40,633 bases of DNA from contig JADJUV010000133.1 of the NCBI GenBank assembly GCA_016716885.1, forward strand, positions 1 to 40,633, in the 5' to 3' direction. The stretch's first letter is position 1; every line of letters starts with the position of its first letter. Below the pieces are notes generated by a model. It saw nothing but the letters and a program-made list of their open reading frames with translations, did not search any database and was not told where the DNA came from. The stretch comes from Candidatus Trichofilum aggregatum (lineage in GTDB: Bacteria; Chloroflexota; Anaerolineae; Promineifilales; Promineifilaceae). Below are positions 28,403 through 38,748 of the stretch, in pieces. The translations under genes and the position numbers were made by a program.

Positions 28403-30697
28403 CACTCCCGCACAAACCCCACCTGATCCAGATACACCGCCCCGGCCTCTGTGCCAGTAAAGAAGAAGCGAATCACCTGAATCGCGGCCGCGTCAAAGTC
28501 AGGATTAGCCTCTTGGAATGCCGATAAGGGTAGGGTGTAGGTCTGCAAAACCCGCTCGAAGGGAGTTTCCAGGGTGATTTTGTAGCCGGGCAAGGGGGCC
28601 AACCAGTCCGCTTTAACCAGTTGGGCGGGCAAGGGTGGGTAGACCGGGCCAAATTGGCTCAGAGGCAAACGGGCGATCTGACCGTCAGCCGTTTCTAGTT
28701 CGATGGTTACGTTGATCGGTGTTGGTTCATCCAGGGCGGTGGTCAGGGCAAAAGTGAGGGCGTCATCGGGGGTGAACGCGGCCGCGTCCCCCAATTCCAT
28801 ACCCACTACCGGCTCACTGCCTGCGTCCCAGGCCAGATACAGGGCACTGTTCTGCTGTTTCGTGGTGCCATCGCGCAAAAGCAGGGGCTTCGTCGCCCAG
28901 GTCGTCATGCCTGTTGTCCAGGTCCTGCCACCCGGTTCATCCAGACTGGTGGGGGCCGAACTGGGCCGGTTACTATCTACAGCGACAAACGCGGCCGCTT
29001 CATATTGGGTGACGATGATTCCCTCGGGAAGCCAGGGGTTCTGCGCCATTGGGTTCGCAAACAGAACACGATAACCGGCTTCGTCTCGCAATGAGGCTTC
29101 CAGAAAGGCGGTGATAAACACCTGGGCCGCCGCCTGTTGGTCAGCGCCGCTGAGTAGCGGCTGGCGGTTCAGCAGAAGTGAATTAAGCCAGCCCCGATCC
29201 CGATTGGCCCAAACGGTATTGAACTGGCCATGATTCCCCTGGTAGAGATACGCCAGCGCCTTAAACCCATCGGGGTTATCGGTGAAGTTCACCCGGTTGT
29301 ATTGCGCCTGACCATACAACACAAACGTATCGGCGTCGTGGCCGCCCCCCAGGAGCAGGTAGTTGCTGTGCGGGATGGTCAGCAATCTTGCCGGAAGGTT
29401 TGGTGTTGCCGTCGCTGGGAGCGATGGCGACGACGGCTTCAATGCCAAAACCAAACTCATCCGCCGAGGAAACACGGGAGACTGGGGGCGCGACCGACTC
29501 GTTCATTTGCGCGGCCGCGGCCACGGCCTCACCCCCCCGTGAATGACCAATCAGGGCTACATGCGCCAGATCAACCCGCCCATAAAACGGGTTGTCCGGG
29601 TTGTCATTCCAGCCTTGCCACACCTGCAAATGTTTCAGCAGGAGCCAGGCACGTAAGGGCATCTCGGCCATGCCGCCATCAATGAACATCATACCGTTGA
29701 GATAGTTTTCATCCACTGAGACGGCGATATAACCATGTGAGGCCAGATGTTCGCCCAGGTAGGCATAGCCGGGGTCTGAGTCTTCGGTCATGGCGTGGTT
29801 GCCATGCACGATGAGGACAATAGGGAAGGGGCCATCGCCTTGGGGATACCAGACGAGACCGTTGAGAGGCAGTTGGGTGAAGTCAAAATCCCAATACCAG
29901 CGAAAGTAACTGCCACCCAGACCAGGGTAGCCGGAGAAGATTTTGGCGCCATCTACCGGTTGGGTCAACAAGACGGCCTCATCACCGAATTCGGGGCGAC
30001 CGGTCACATCACCACTGCCATAGGTGAGGGTTTGCACAGTGTAAGGGCCGGGTAAACCAGGGTTGGGCAGAGAGAGAGGCGTGGTTGGGGTCGCGGCCGC
30101 GCTCTGGGCCAGGTAATTATCCGTTCCCGGCAGGAACACCCAGGCCAGGTAGGCCAAATTCAGGGCAAAGGCGGTGGCGATCAGGGTGTTGCGGCCGCGC
30201 TCTGACCGTCCTTCTAAGCGGGCCAGGGCCACAATAGCCCCCGTAATCGCCAGCAGGATGATGAGCAGTTCACCCACCGGGGGAATCATGATGTGCTGGA
30301 AAAAGCTCTCTGGCCAGAGTAAATCCCCGGCAATGTAGAAAAACACCCCCAGGATACGGCCAATCATGACGGGGGGGATGGTGTGGAGACGGTTCGCGGC
30401 CGCGGTCAGGCGCAGGCGGGGCAACACAAACCCCAACACCTTCCACAGCAGGGAGACCACCCCATCGCCTAATGAGACGATGGCAAACCCCAAAAAAGCC
30501 ATCACTGCACCACTGAAAAGTCGGCCCAGACCAAAATCATTCTCCAGGCCAATCAAACCAGAAACAAAAATGGTCCCCCACAAAGCCCAGCGGGCCAACG
30601 CCTGACCAAGAATGATCCAGGTCGAAGGGGTAACAGACCGGCTCACCATTGTTGCCGGGAGTTGTTCAGGGGTTAAAACAGGGGAACTGGTAGCCAT
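28402..30697 (-). CDS. Membrane-anchored alpha/beta hydrolase family protein, one frameshift
   Basis: Restored, it has about 765 residues. From ATG 30697 (MATSSPVLTPEQ, with GAGG upstream) come five or so hydrophobic segments (IFVSGLIGL, GAVMAFLGFAIVSL, MIGRILGVFFYIAGDLL, LLIILLAITGAIVAL, ATAFALNLAYLAWVF). A large exported hydrolase domain follows: oxyanion region VLIVHGNHAM, nucleophile elbow IGHSRGGEAV, acid region GGGHDAD and candidate catalytic His in YQGNHGQFN. The end has jelly-roll-like strands (YLDQVGFVRE). The frame changes between about 29390 and 29420: VVAIAPSDGNTKPS continues as ARLLTIPHSNYLLLGGGHD in the next frame. The substrate is unknown; related large hydrolases act on esters or polysaccharide-linked acyl groups. 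Confidence 0.82.
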
Positions 30698-30716
30698 CAC
30701 AACCTCACTATGTTTA

Positions 30717-31595
30717 TTATTCAACCGCCAGGCCGCCGCCAGTGGCGATGAAGAAAAGGCCTCTACAAAAGTGGTACACCAGCTGCCTTGCATGGCTTTG
30801 CCCATAAGCCTGGGCAAGGCTACATCACCACACCCAGTACACCATAGGGCTAAAGTAGTGCATAACACCAAAAGCTGGGTGAGTAAAGCTGCGTGAACCT
30901 ACGACACTTTCCGTGCCCGGGAAAAGCCCCAGTAAATTATCTCTCCCCCTTCGCCATAAGCATTCATGGCGGCAAAGAGAAAGACGAAGGGGAGAAGGGG
31001 CAGAGCTTTAACGACAAGCGCGGCCGCAAGCGGATTGCCAAACACCACCATAAAAACGGTCAAGCCCCCGGCTAAGGCGATGGAGAGGAAACGGGCCTAA
31101 GATGCGCCAGGATGAAGGGCGAGTCATGATGAGGGGGATGGGGTCTGCGGGCGCGTCCAGTTTTCCCAGTGCCAGAAAAAAGTCGTGCCGGTTCCGAGTC
31201 AAAAACCACAAGAACCCGGTCATCAACAGTGCCAACGTAAAGCGCGGCCCCTGAACCACCAACATATCATGGATAAAGCGGTTATCCCCTACCAATCGCG
31301 CTTCCCAACGCAAGGTCGAAAAAGCTCACGCACTCCCCAATCAAGGCTCAACAAAACAAGCAAAACCCAGGCCAATGACCGTAAGGGGTTTGAACGTCGG
31401 CCAGAGCAACGTGGTCATTAGCAAAACAACAGCACAACCTACTTTGGCCGGGTATAGCCAGCCTGGAATGGAATTGGTCAATTCGAGCCAGAAAACATCG
31501 GGCAGAATCGAAACCGCTAACGTCACCACCCAGGCTACCAACGTCATGACCGGAATACGGCTATATTTTGAAGTAGACACCGCAACTGTACTCAT
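30717..31595 (-). pseudogene. CPBP-family intramembrane protease, decayed or multiply frameshifted
   Basis: Starts MSTVAVSTSKYSRIPV at 31595 with hydrophobic segments, then reads in at least four frame pieces down to about 30717: IHDMLVVQGPRFTLALLMTG, RPSSWRILGPF, FLSIALAGGLTVFMVVFGNP, LLPFVFLFAAMNAYGE and FGVMHYFSP. The order and the FGVMH motif match CPBP (CAAX-like) proteases. The first catalytic motif EExxxR reads GEGGEIIYW: the paired Glu is split and the Arg is Trp. Frame changes near 31335, 31100, 30930 and 30855 plus the motif loss suggest true decay, though sequence errors may add to it. It lies 19 bases upstream of the hydrolase start and may once have shared its operon. Confidence 0.65.
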
Positions 31596-31627
31596 GGTTT
31601 ATTCCTTACTTACTCACGTGTCACTCG

Positions 31628-32011
31628 CTACCCCTCAACATCAATCGTTTCGCTATAACCCCAACCATGGCGGCGACGAATGTGCAACTGAGTCGGTCGA
31701 ATCTCCACCAGGCGACTCCATTGCGCTTCCGGTTTGCGGTATAGACTTAGGTCAGGCGGGTAGTCGGCACTATCAAGTATCAAGGCCAGCCCCCGGAGTT
31801 GCCAATCGGATGTTGTCACGACGGCTTCTGGCTGGTTTTCTAGATTCAGCACATGGTCAGAGGTGGCGGGTAACAGCAGGTACAAGTGCATATCAACCGC
31901 TTCACAGGAGAGAAGTGTGGCCTGTAACTCAGCTGGCCCATAGGTAGACAAAGTGGCGGAACGAACGGTCGCCAGTGTCTCAATGACGCGTTGGCGTAGA
32001 TGGTCTAACAT
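31628..32011 (-). CDS. Pyridoxamine 5'-phosphate oxidase-like (split-barrel FMN-binding) protein
   Basis: A 127-residue protein with the compact PNPOx split-barrel pattern: a first helix (MLDHLRQRVIETLATVR), a strand SATLSTYGPAELQATLL, VDMHLYLLLPATSDHVLNLE, then AVVTTSDWQLRGLALIL and a C-terminal strand pair (WSRLVEIRPTQLHI). Members bind flavin or haem; most of the small lone ones are uncharacterised. AGGTG precedes ATG 32011. The gene is intact. It sits upstream of the CPBP remnant in the same direction, separated by 32 bases, so it may head that transcript. Confidence 0.75.
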   Translation of the reverse strand: MLDHLRQRVIETLATVRSATLSTYGPAELQATLLSCEAVDMHLYLLLPATSDHVLNLENQPEAVVTTSDWQLRGLALILDSADYPPDLSLYRKPEAQWSRLVEIRPTQLHIRRRHGWGYSETIDVEG

Positions 32012-32145
32012 GATGCACCTGTGTTGTTAGAAAGGAGCAATTTGGGAGCATGTTGCCAGCATAACAACAACGGTTGCGGTTAGCGTCTAACTTTGGTTAC
32101 GTTTGGGGTTATGTTGAGAAGTAGGCGAGTAGGCGAGTGGGGGTG

Positions 32146-34888
32146 CTAGAGAAGGTTTAGTTCGCGGCCGCGGGCGACAGCTTGCGTGCGGTTCTGGGCA
32201 TCTAGCTTGCTGAGGATGTGGTTCAGGTGGCCCTTTACTGTTCCCAGGCTGATAACCAATTGATCGGCAATGGTCTGGTTGGATGCCCCATCCGCCACGA
32301 GAGACAGGATTTCCAGTTCACGACTAGTCAGGGGATCCAACAAGATGTCAGGTGTAGACGGCTCGTGCATCTGAGCCAGGAGATGGGTGACATAAGGGGT
32401 GCGGGGGGTCACTTGCCTTAACAATTGGGCCAGCGGTCGTCCTTCGTTGATGAACAGTCGGCCAAACTGTTCCGGTTCGGCCAGGGCCAGGGCACGGTTC
32501 AGACAGGCCAGGGCACGGTCTATCTGGTGTTGTTGGGGCTAGAGCCAATGCCTGCAATAGGCAAATTTCACGATTGAACCATCGCGCCCGGCCAATTCTG
32601 CTGGGCGTAGCAAGCGAGCCAGGATGGTCAACGCTTCAAGGGCACGCCCTTCGGCCAGGTAGAGACGCACCAGGGTGAGTAAGCCCATTTCATGCTGGAA
32701 GTCGGGCAGCGTTTCCGGGCTGATGCCTTCATTTTCTAACTGCCAGGACGCTTCAAACAGTTTGCCTTCAGCCAGAAGCAACCGGGCGGTGGTGGCGGTG
32801 AGAAACCGTTGTTCGGCGGTAAGACTAAAACGATGGACGAGTTGCGCGGCCGCGTCCAGATGTTGCTGCATTATTTCCGGTGTACCCTGCGCCTGGGCCA
32901 GTCGAGCCAGCGTCAGATGAGCCGTGAGCACCACGCGAGGTTGTCCGCCCGGCCAGATTTGGGCCAAAGCCGTGGTGATCAGTTGTTGGGCCTGAGCCAG
33001 ATCATTCCGTTCATAGGCCAGAACACCCCAGCCGATAGCGGCATAGGCGGGCAGAGCCAGCCAGCCCTCTTCATCTCGTGCGGCTAACAGTTCCAGACGG
33101 TGCCAACATTCGGCGACCTCATGCAAACGCCCTTGTGCCCAGCACGCTTCTACCTGATGGGACCAGGCGGCAAAGGCCAGGTAAAGGTCATTCAGTCGTT
33201 CACAGGCCAGTGCGGCCTGGTGGAAGGTGGTGATAGCGGAACGGGCCTGTCCCTCAGCCAGTTGGGCTAATCCTAGACTAATCATGGCTATCTGTCGCCA
33301 ATGAACGTCATACGCAGGCAGGTTTTGCAGAGCCGTTTCCAACCAGGTAATAGCAGTGGCGGCTTCCTGGCGGTGCGCGGCCATGGCGCCCTGAATAGCC
33401 GCCCAGTGACCATAATATTTTTGGGTTTCTGGCTCGTCCGGGGGTAGGGTTGCCAGTTGTTGCCCGGCTAGATGGACTCTGTGCGCGGCTTCGGCCCAGC
33501 GGTCGTGCAGGAAGAGGAGCCAGGCATGAAGCAGGAGAAGGCGCAGACGACTGAGGAGCAGTTCTTCGGGTAAGCCATTGAGCCAGGAAAGGAGTAACCC
33601 TAAATGACCTTGTAACCAGATACGGTTCGCGGCCGCGTCAATTAAATCCGCCGCCATCTCATTGTCGGGAATGGCCTGGGCATGACGGATGGCCCGTTCC
33701 GTATGGCCGTTGGCGGCGTACCAGCGGGCGGCCCGGCGATGTAATTCGGGGATGAGGTCGGATTGGGTTTCTTGCAGACGAGCCTGGAGCGTTTTCGGCA
33801 ACGAGGGTGTAGTAACGGAACCATTGGCCGGATTCGTCCAGGGGGATCAGGAAGAGGTTGTTTCGGGCCATGTATTCCAAAATGAATTGAGAGTGGAGAG
33901 TCGGGCCGGGCAACTGGAGATCAAGGGTACGCTCTACGGGCCACGCTTTTATCTCTGTTACGGCATCACACAGGGGTGCGGTAAGCCGATCTAACAGGGT
34001 CGTTTGCAAGAGGAATTGTTGCACCAAAGGGGGGTGGCGTTGCAGAACCTCTTCTACTAGATAGGCGAAGATATGGCGATGGGTCCCGCCAAAGTCAGTG
34101 ATGAACTGGGATGTCGCGGCCGCGTCCAGGCCCCGTAAAGAAAAGGCCGCCAGTTGCAGTCCGGCGATCCAGCCTTCGGTACGTTGGGTCAACACGTCTG
34201 AGGTGGTCACTGCCAGCGGATGGCTGAGGGTTTTTTGGAGAAATTGGGTCGTTTCGCTGGTCGTAAAACGCAGATCGGCAACTCGAATCTCGTTCAGTTC
34301 GCCGCGCACCCGCCAACGCGAGAGAGATAAGGGTGGGTCGCTTCGGCTGGCAATGATCAGATGAAGTTGGGGGGGCTGGTGTTCCAGGAGAAAGGCCAGG
34401 GCGGTGTGAATAGCCGGGTTGCTGATGAGGTGATAATCGTCCAGGATCAGCCCTAATTTGCCGTCCAACTGGCTGAGGTCATTGATGAGCAGGGTCAGGA
34501 TTGTTTCGACGGGGACAGGTTGATTAGATTGGAGTCGAGGGAGTGCGGATTGGCCTACGGTCGCGGCCGCGGTTTGCAACGCCGCTATCAGATACGTCAT
34601 AAAACGGGTCAGGTCATTGTCGTGTTCATCCAGCGACAACCAGGCGAAATTATGAAGGATGAAGGATGAATTATGAAGGGGTTGTTCTTCATAATTCATC
34701 CTTCCTAATTCATAATTCCTGATCCACCCGGCTAACAAAGTTGTTTTGCCAAACCCGGCTGGGGCCGAAAGAAGAGTGAACCTGCCACCCAGACCGCTGT
34801 TTAGTTGTTCCATGAGGCGGGCACGGGCAATGAACCCAGGGCGAACCTGGGGGTAATATAACTTGGTTGGCAACAGAAGCTCAGTCAA
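32146..34888 (-). CDS. MalT-like LuxR-family transcriptional activator, three frameshifts
   Basis: A large STAND-type regulator, about 914 residues restored. From TTG 34888 (MTELLLPTKLYYP, the usual family start) come Walker A LLSAPAGFGKTTLLAGW, FAWLSLDEHDND, GLILDDYHLI (Walker B) and LIIASRSDPPLSLSRWR. TPR-like helices follow (LHRRAARWYAANGHTERAI onward), then the C-terminal LuxR HTH LTSRELEILSLVADGASNQ, IADQLVISLGTVKGHLNHIL. Frame changes are near 33792-33795 (one A too many), near 32555 (one base missing) and at the four-G run near 32534 (one too many). Correcting them gives ...RYYTLVAETLQARLQETQ... and ...FAYLQALALAQQHQIDRAL. Residues encoded by 34648-34717 come from an inserted palindromic repeat. 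It would sense an inducer and activate an unknown regulon. It carries five GCGGCCGC copies. Confidence 0.9.
34648..34717. repeat. 70-bp palindromic repeat inserted in-frame in the LuxR gene
   Basis: Arms 34648-34678 and 34687-34717 (31 bases each) are inverted copies with two or three mismatches around an eight-base loop; both are built of GAATTATGAA and GAAGGATGAA words. The reading frame passes through and encodes NYELGRMNYE and NSSFILHNF, between the P-loop helix (LLAGWI) and the strand FAWLSLDE, where relatives have a short loop. Confidence 0.85.
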
Positions 34889-34972
34889 GGGAACCCCAAT
34901 TGCTTGTTAGACCTAACCCGGCACTGTGAACAGACCAGTTCGATTGAATCAGGGCATAGTGCCAGGTTCAGA

Positions 34973-35131
34973 TCATTTCTCTGTATTTGGTTTGTAAGCA
35001 AACTTATAGAGGGCAAAAACAACGAGCAGGATAACGGCCAATGCGGCCGAAATTCTCGGATCAAGCATCGCTGTAAACAAAACCAACAAGGCGGCAATGA
35101 TGCTCCATGTACCTTCATGACGGTCGTTCAT
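34973..35131 (-). CDS. Small membrane protein, 52 residues
   Basis: An unannotated-looking short gene supported by a ribosome site: GGGAG lies seven bases before ATG 35131. The protein starts MNDRHEGTW, then has a hydrophobic helix (SIIAALLVLFTAML), a polar turn DPR, a second helix (ISAALAVILLVVFALY) and a basic end (KFAYKPNTEK). Two transmembrane helices with both ends probably cytoplasmic are predicted. I recognise no family. It lies 85 bases upstream of the LuxR gene in the same orientation. Confidence 0.72.
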   Translation of the reverse strand: MNDRHEGTWSIIAALLVLFTAMLDPRISAALAVILLVVFALYKFAYKPNTEK

Positions 35132-35440
35132 GGTAAGTCTCCCAAAAGGTAGAGTGCCGGTTATTTTAAGAGGCCAAGATTTGCAACAATGCTTCCAGGT
35201 AAAAGACCTTTATAAGGCCACTAAATAGTATAACGCCAGGTAGTACCAGGGTACGAGTGATCGGGGAAAAGTACAAACAGAGGGTGATCTTCAACCGAAC
35301 CAGAAAAACATAACCTCAGGCGTAACTTTGGTTAGAGGTTCATTCCCTCATTTTCCCTGTATCCTGAATCTGTTGTGTTAAGCGCAACCAGATGAAGCCA
35401 CCCTAATTAGACGCAGTAGATAAGTGATAAAAGGAAACCC
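35132..35440. other. Divergent spacer upstream of the reductase gene
   Basis: About 310 bases between the small membrane protein and the divergent reductase gene. I see AT-rich sequence and GCGTAACTTTGGTTAGAGG near 35321-35339, which resembles CTAACTTTGGTTACG near 32088-32102 upstream of the PNPOx-like gene. A shared regulator is possible but weakly supported. No gene is seen. Confidence 0.35.
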
Positions 35441-36434
35441 ATGATGAAAATTCTCGTTTATGGTGCCGGTGTGTTAGGCAGTCTGTATGCGGCACGGTTA
35501 CAAGAATCAGGACAAGATGTGACCCTCTTAGCACGGGGGGAGCGTCTGGCTCAATTGCAGAAATATGGCCTTGTCCTGAAAGATAGTGAGACAGGTCAGC
35601 AAACGACAACGCCAGTAAACCTGATGGAGCAGTTAGGGCCAGACGATTGTTATGACGTGGTGCTGGTTGTGGTGCGTAAGAATCAACTTCGTGAAGTGTT
35701 GCCTAATCTGGCAGGCAATCGTCACAGCCCAACGTTCCTCTTCATGGTCAACAGTGCTTCTGGTCCAGAGGAGCTGGTGCGAGCAGTCGGCCAGGAACGT
35801 GTTCTCCTGGGCTTCGCGGGTGCAGGCGGCACGCGTGAGGGTCATGTTGTCTCCACCCTTATCCTTTCCGGACAGTCACAACCCACCACAATCGGTGAAC
35901 TAAACGGACAGACAACACCTCGCCTGCAAATGATTGCAGAAGCTTTGCGGCAGGCGGGATTTCCGGTGGCTCTTGAGGCCAATATGGATGCCTGGCTCAA
36001 AACGCATGTCGCGCTTGTCTCGCCCATTGCCCAGGCCATCTATCTGGCTGGCGGCAGTAACTATCGGTTGGCACGAACCCAGGAAGGTTTGACTCTGATG
36101 CACCGGGCTATTTGTAGAGGGGTTCCAGGTTTTGCCGGGCACTTGGTGTTCCCATTACTCCGGCACGCCTTGCAAAATCTTATAGATACCCCAGAAGCCG
36201 AGATGATTGCCAGTTGGCAGAAGACCATGTCCACGCCTCGTGCTGGAAATGACGATGGCCCGCCACGCCTGCCGCACGGGACGGGCCCAACAGTTGGCTG
36301 ATGAATTTTGTGCGCTTATCTCATTAACAGAGGTGGAGACACCAGCTATCCATCGGCTATACGCTATCTTGATCCGGCAACACCAACCTTTGCCCGAGGA
36401 TAATATGCAGATGGATGAAACAAGCCACCGTTGA
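35441..36434 (+). CDS. Ketopantoate reductase family protein (PanE/ApbA-like), frameshifted
   Basis: An NADPH-dependent 2-dehydropantoate 2-reductase-like enzyme, about 330 residues restored. N-terminal Rossmann motif ILVYGAGVLGSLYAARL, then VTLLARGERLAQLQKYGLVL, then DVVLVVVRKNQLREVLPNL and FMVNSASGPEELVRAVG. The C-terminal ApbA domain begins near MDAWLKTHVALVSPIAQAIY. From about 36115 the frame slips: EGFQVL continues as RALGVPITPARLA in one frame, and the end, MARHACRTGRAQQLADEFCA, is in a third frame that stops at 36434. At least three indels are needed. AAGGA precedes ATG 35441. The NPTFLF-type substrate loop is altered, so the true substrate could differ from ketopantoate. Confidence 0.82.
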
Positions 36435-36637
36435 CACAGTTCAGACAACCATTATTTCTCGTCCGGTACAATGTAAGGATTACGAAAAGGGAGGCGGATT
36501 CGCCTGGGGCAGTTCGACGTTGGGAAGGCAATGCTGGTTTTGACGAAAAGGAAACAGGGAACTCCTGATCGGCACAACAACAGTCAGTTTTTGAACAAAA
36601 GAAAGAAGATTGAGCCAATATCACGAACGATTGTTGT

Positions 36638-37310
36638 TCAGGGAGTGATTCTCGCAAACTGATGCGCCGTGACAAAACGCACCCAGGGTGCATGACCCTT
36701 TAGCCCTAATTTTTTCCATCCCCGTTACTGCCCGGTAGGTATCTACTGTTTTGACGCTAATTGTGAGCTGTTCGCCTATTTCTTTACTGGTGTAACCCAT
36801 AGCTACTTGCTGCAATACCTCTTGTTCCCGGTCACTTAACGTTTGCCACAACTGCTGATCGTCCGCGACCGGAGCCGCCCAGGGCCATCAGCGGTCGCAC
36901 GCGCCTGGTCACAGCGGGAATGCACCACCATTTCGCCACGCATCACGGCTTGAATGGGCGGCAGAACTCCACATCGGCCGCTTTTTTGAGCACACACCCA
37001 ATAACCCACTGCTCCGGCTTTCAGTGCCTGCCGTAATACCCTTCATCCTGGTGCATCGTCAAAATCAGCACCCGGATAGCCGGGGGAGCGTTGCCGCAGG
37101 AGTGGCAGCTCCAATCCGCCCAGGCGCGGCATTGTCAAACCTAACAAATCACATCTGCTGTAACTACTGTTTCCAACGAGGGGCCAACAGTTCCGCACCA
37201 TCGGCGGCCTCACCGACGACCTGCATATCGGCACGCGCATTGAGCAGGGCCGCCAACCCGGCCCGCAGTACGGCGTGATCATCCGCCAGAAGTATGCGAA
37301 TCGGTGTCAT
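36638..37310 (-). CDS. NarL/FixJ-type response regulator, multiple frameshifts
   Basis: The receiver starts MTPIRILLADDHAVLRAGL (Asp pair conserved) with LLNARADMQVVGEAADGAEL, then MPRLGGLEL, VLILTMHQDEGYYRQALKAG and a LuxR-type HTH (LSDREQEVLQQVAMGYTSKE, IGEQLTISVKTVDTYRA). The restored end GHAPWVRFVTAHQFARITP stops at 36638. One change is clear: the six-T run at 36710-36715 should have five, giving MEKLGLKGHAP. Others lie in 36860-37170. Phosphorylation by the kinase encoded immediately upstream is expected: its stop and this start overlap as ATGA at 37307-37310. Confidence 0.85.
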
Positions 37311-38651
37311 ACGGGTACCTCCACAAAGATAGTTGTGCCTCGTTTAGATTGGATTCGATGGTCAACGTCCCATTGAGCAGTTCGGCTCGTTCGCGGATGC
37401 CGTATAACTTGGTAGGCGTTCGCCATTGAGGCCAGGTTGGGATCAAAACCAGTGCCATCGTCTTCGATGATGGTATGCACCTGACGCCACGTGTTGTTCT
37501 AACAAAACACTGACTGTCTCAGCTTTGGCATGACGGGCGACATTGGTTAACCCTTCCTGAACAATGCGATAGAGGGCGGTTTCTATGGTTGCCGGTAGGC
37601 GTTCCTCTCCCAAACCCAGCACCACAAAGTCCACGTCAATGCGGTGTCGATGTTGATAATCCTGAATATATCGTTGTAGGGGCGCGATGTTCCTAGATCG
37701 TCCCAGGACGCTGGGGCGCAGTTCTCTAGAGAGGTTATGAACTTCTTCCAGAGGTGAGGCCACGAGTTGACGTGCTTGTCGATTTGCAGGCCGCAACTCC
37801 GGCAAGGTACATTGTTGGTTCAACGTTTGTAATCGCACTATGAGCGAGGTGAGCGATTGCCCGGTTTCATCATGGAGTTCACGGGCAATACGGCGCCGTT
37901 CCTCTTCCTGAGCCGAAATTACTTTTTCTAATAGTTGGGAACGTAACTGCTCTCGTTCGCTCCGCTCCTGGTCAACCCGTCCCAGGTCACTGGTCATAGC
38001 GTTAAAGGCCTGCGCTAATTCGCCTATTTCATCATTGGCCCAGGGAGTAACGTGTTGGCTGAAATCGCCCTGTCCCACCGTCTGAGCCGCTTGTTTAAGA
38101 GCCAGGATAGGGCGGGTGACAATCCAGGTGAGCCAGGTCGCGGCCGCGATACCCACCGCCGACACCAACACCGTTGATAACATCACCTGCCCGGTCAGGA
38201 GGCGACGCTGTCGTAAACGCTCTCTTCCGATAAGCTAATGCGGGCAGTCCCGGCCTGCCCCCTTCAAAAATAGGGACAGCCGTATCCCAGATACTCCTTC
38301 ATCCGTTTGGAAAATCTGGGTGGCGTGGTGTTCTGTAGGGAGCAACCAGGTTGGCGTGAGCAGGTCGGCGGAAAACCTCACCAAAGGTAGAGGCTAACAC
38401 AACTCCCCTCACTGCTCCACAATGAAAGCGTAACGTAAATCAGGGTTGTTCTCCTGTGTTTCCCGCAAAAGCTGGTGCAGGGCAAACAGATCGTTGACCA
38501 GGATCAGGTCGGTCGAACGGGCCGCCAGATCACGGGCGACCGAGACGCTTTGTTCGGCCAGGCGAGCTTCCAAAACCCGGAACAGGCCCGCCCGCATTTG
38601 CAGGGTCACGCCCGCTCCCAAGAGCAAAACCAACCCCAAAACGATGCCCAT
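37307..38651 (-). CDS. NarX-type sensor histidine kinase, multiple frameshifts
   Basis: A membrane kinase of about 450 residues. First membrane helix IMGIVLGLVLLLGAGVTL, an external segment (RVLEARLAEQSVSVARDLAA, LLRETQENNPDLRYAFIVEQ), second helix MLSTVLVSAVGIAAATWL, HAMP (VTRPILALKQAAQTVGQGDF), then HisKA_3 with the phospho-acceptor His in RRRIARELHDETGQSL. HATPase motifs are LYRIVQEGLTNVARHAKA (N box) and DDGTGFDPN. The conserved end SKRGTTIFVEVPV stops at 37307. Frame changes are near 38410, 38200-38230, 37500 and 37350-37420. The start may be a little upstream of ATG 38651 (SIRTKIMG). It is paired with the regulator at 36638 and the lipoprotein at 38749. Confidence 0.85.
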
Positions 38652-38748
38652 AATTTTGGTGCGGATACTGACAGCCTGGCATAATGCCAGAGATCAGGTG
38701 AAGAGTGTAGGAAATGGCGCGGAGCGAGAGATTGAGAGACTGCTCTGC

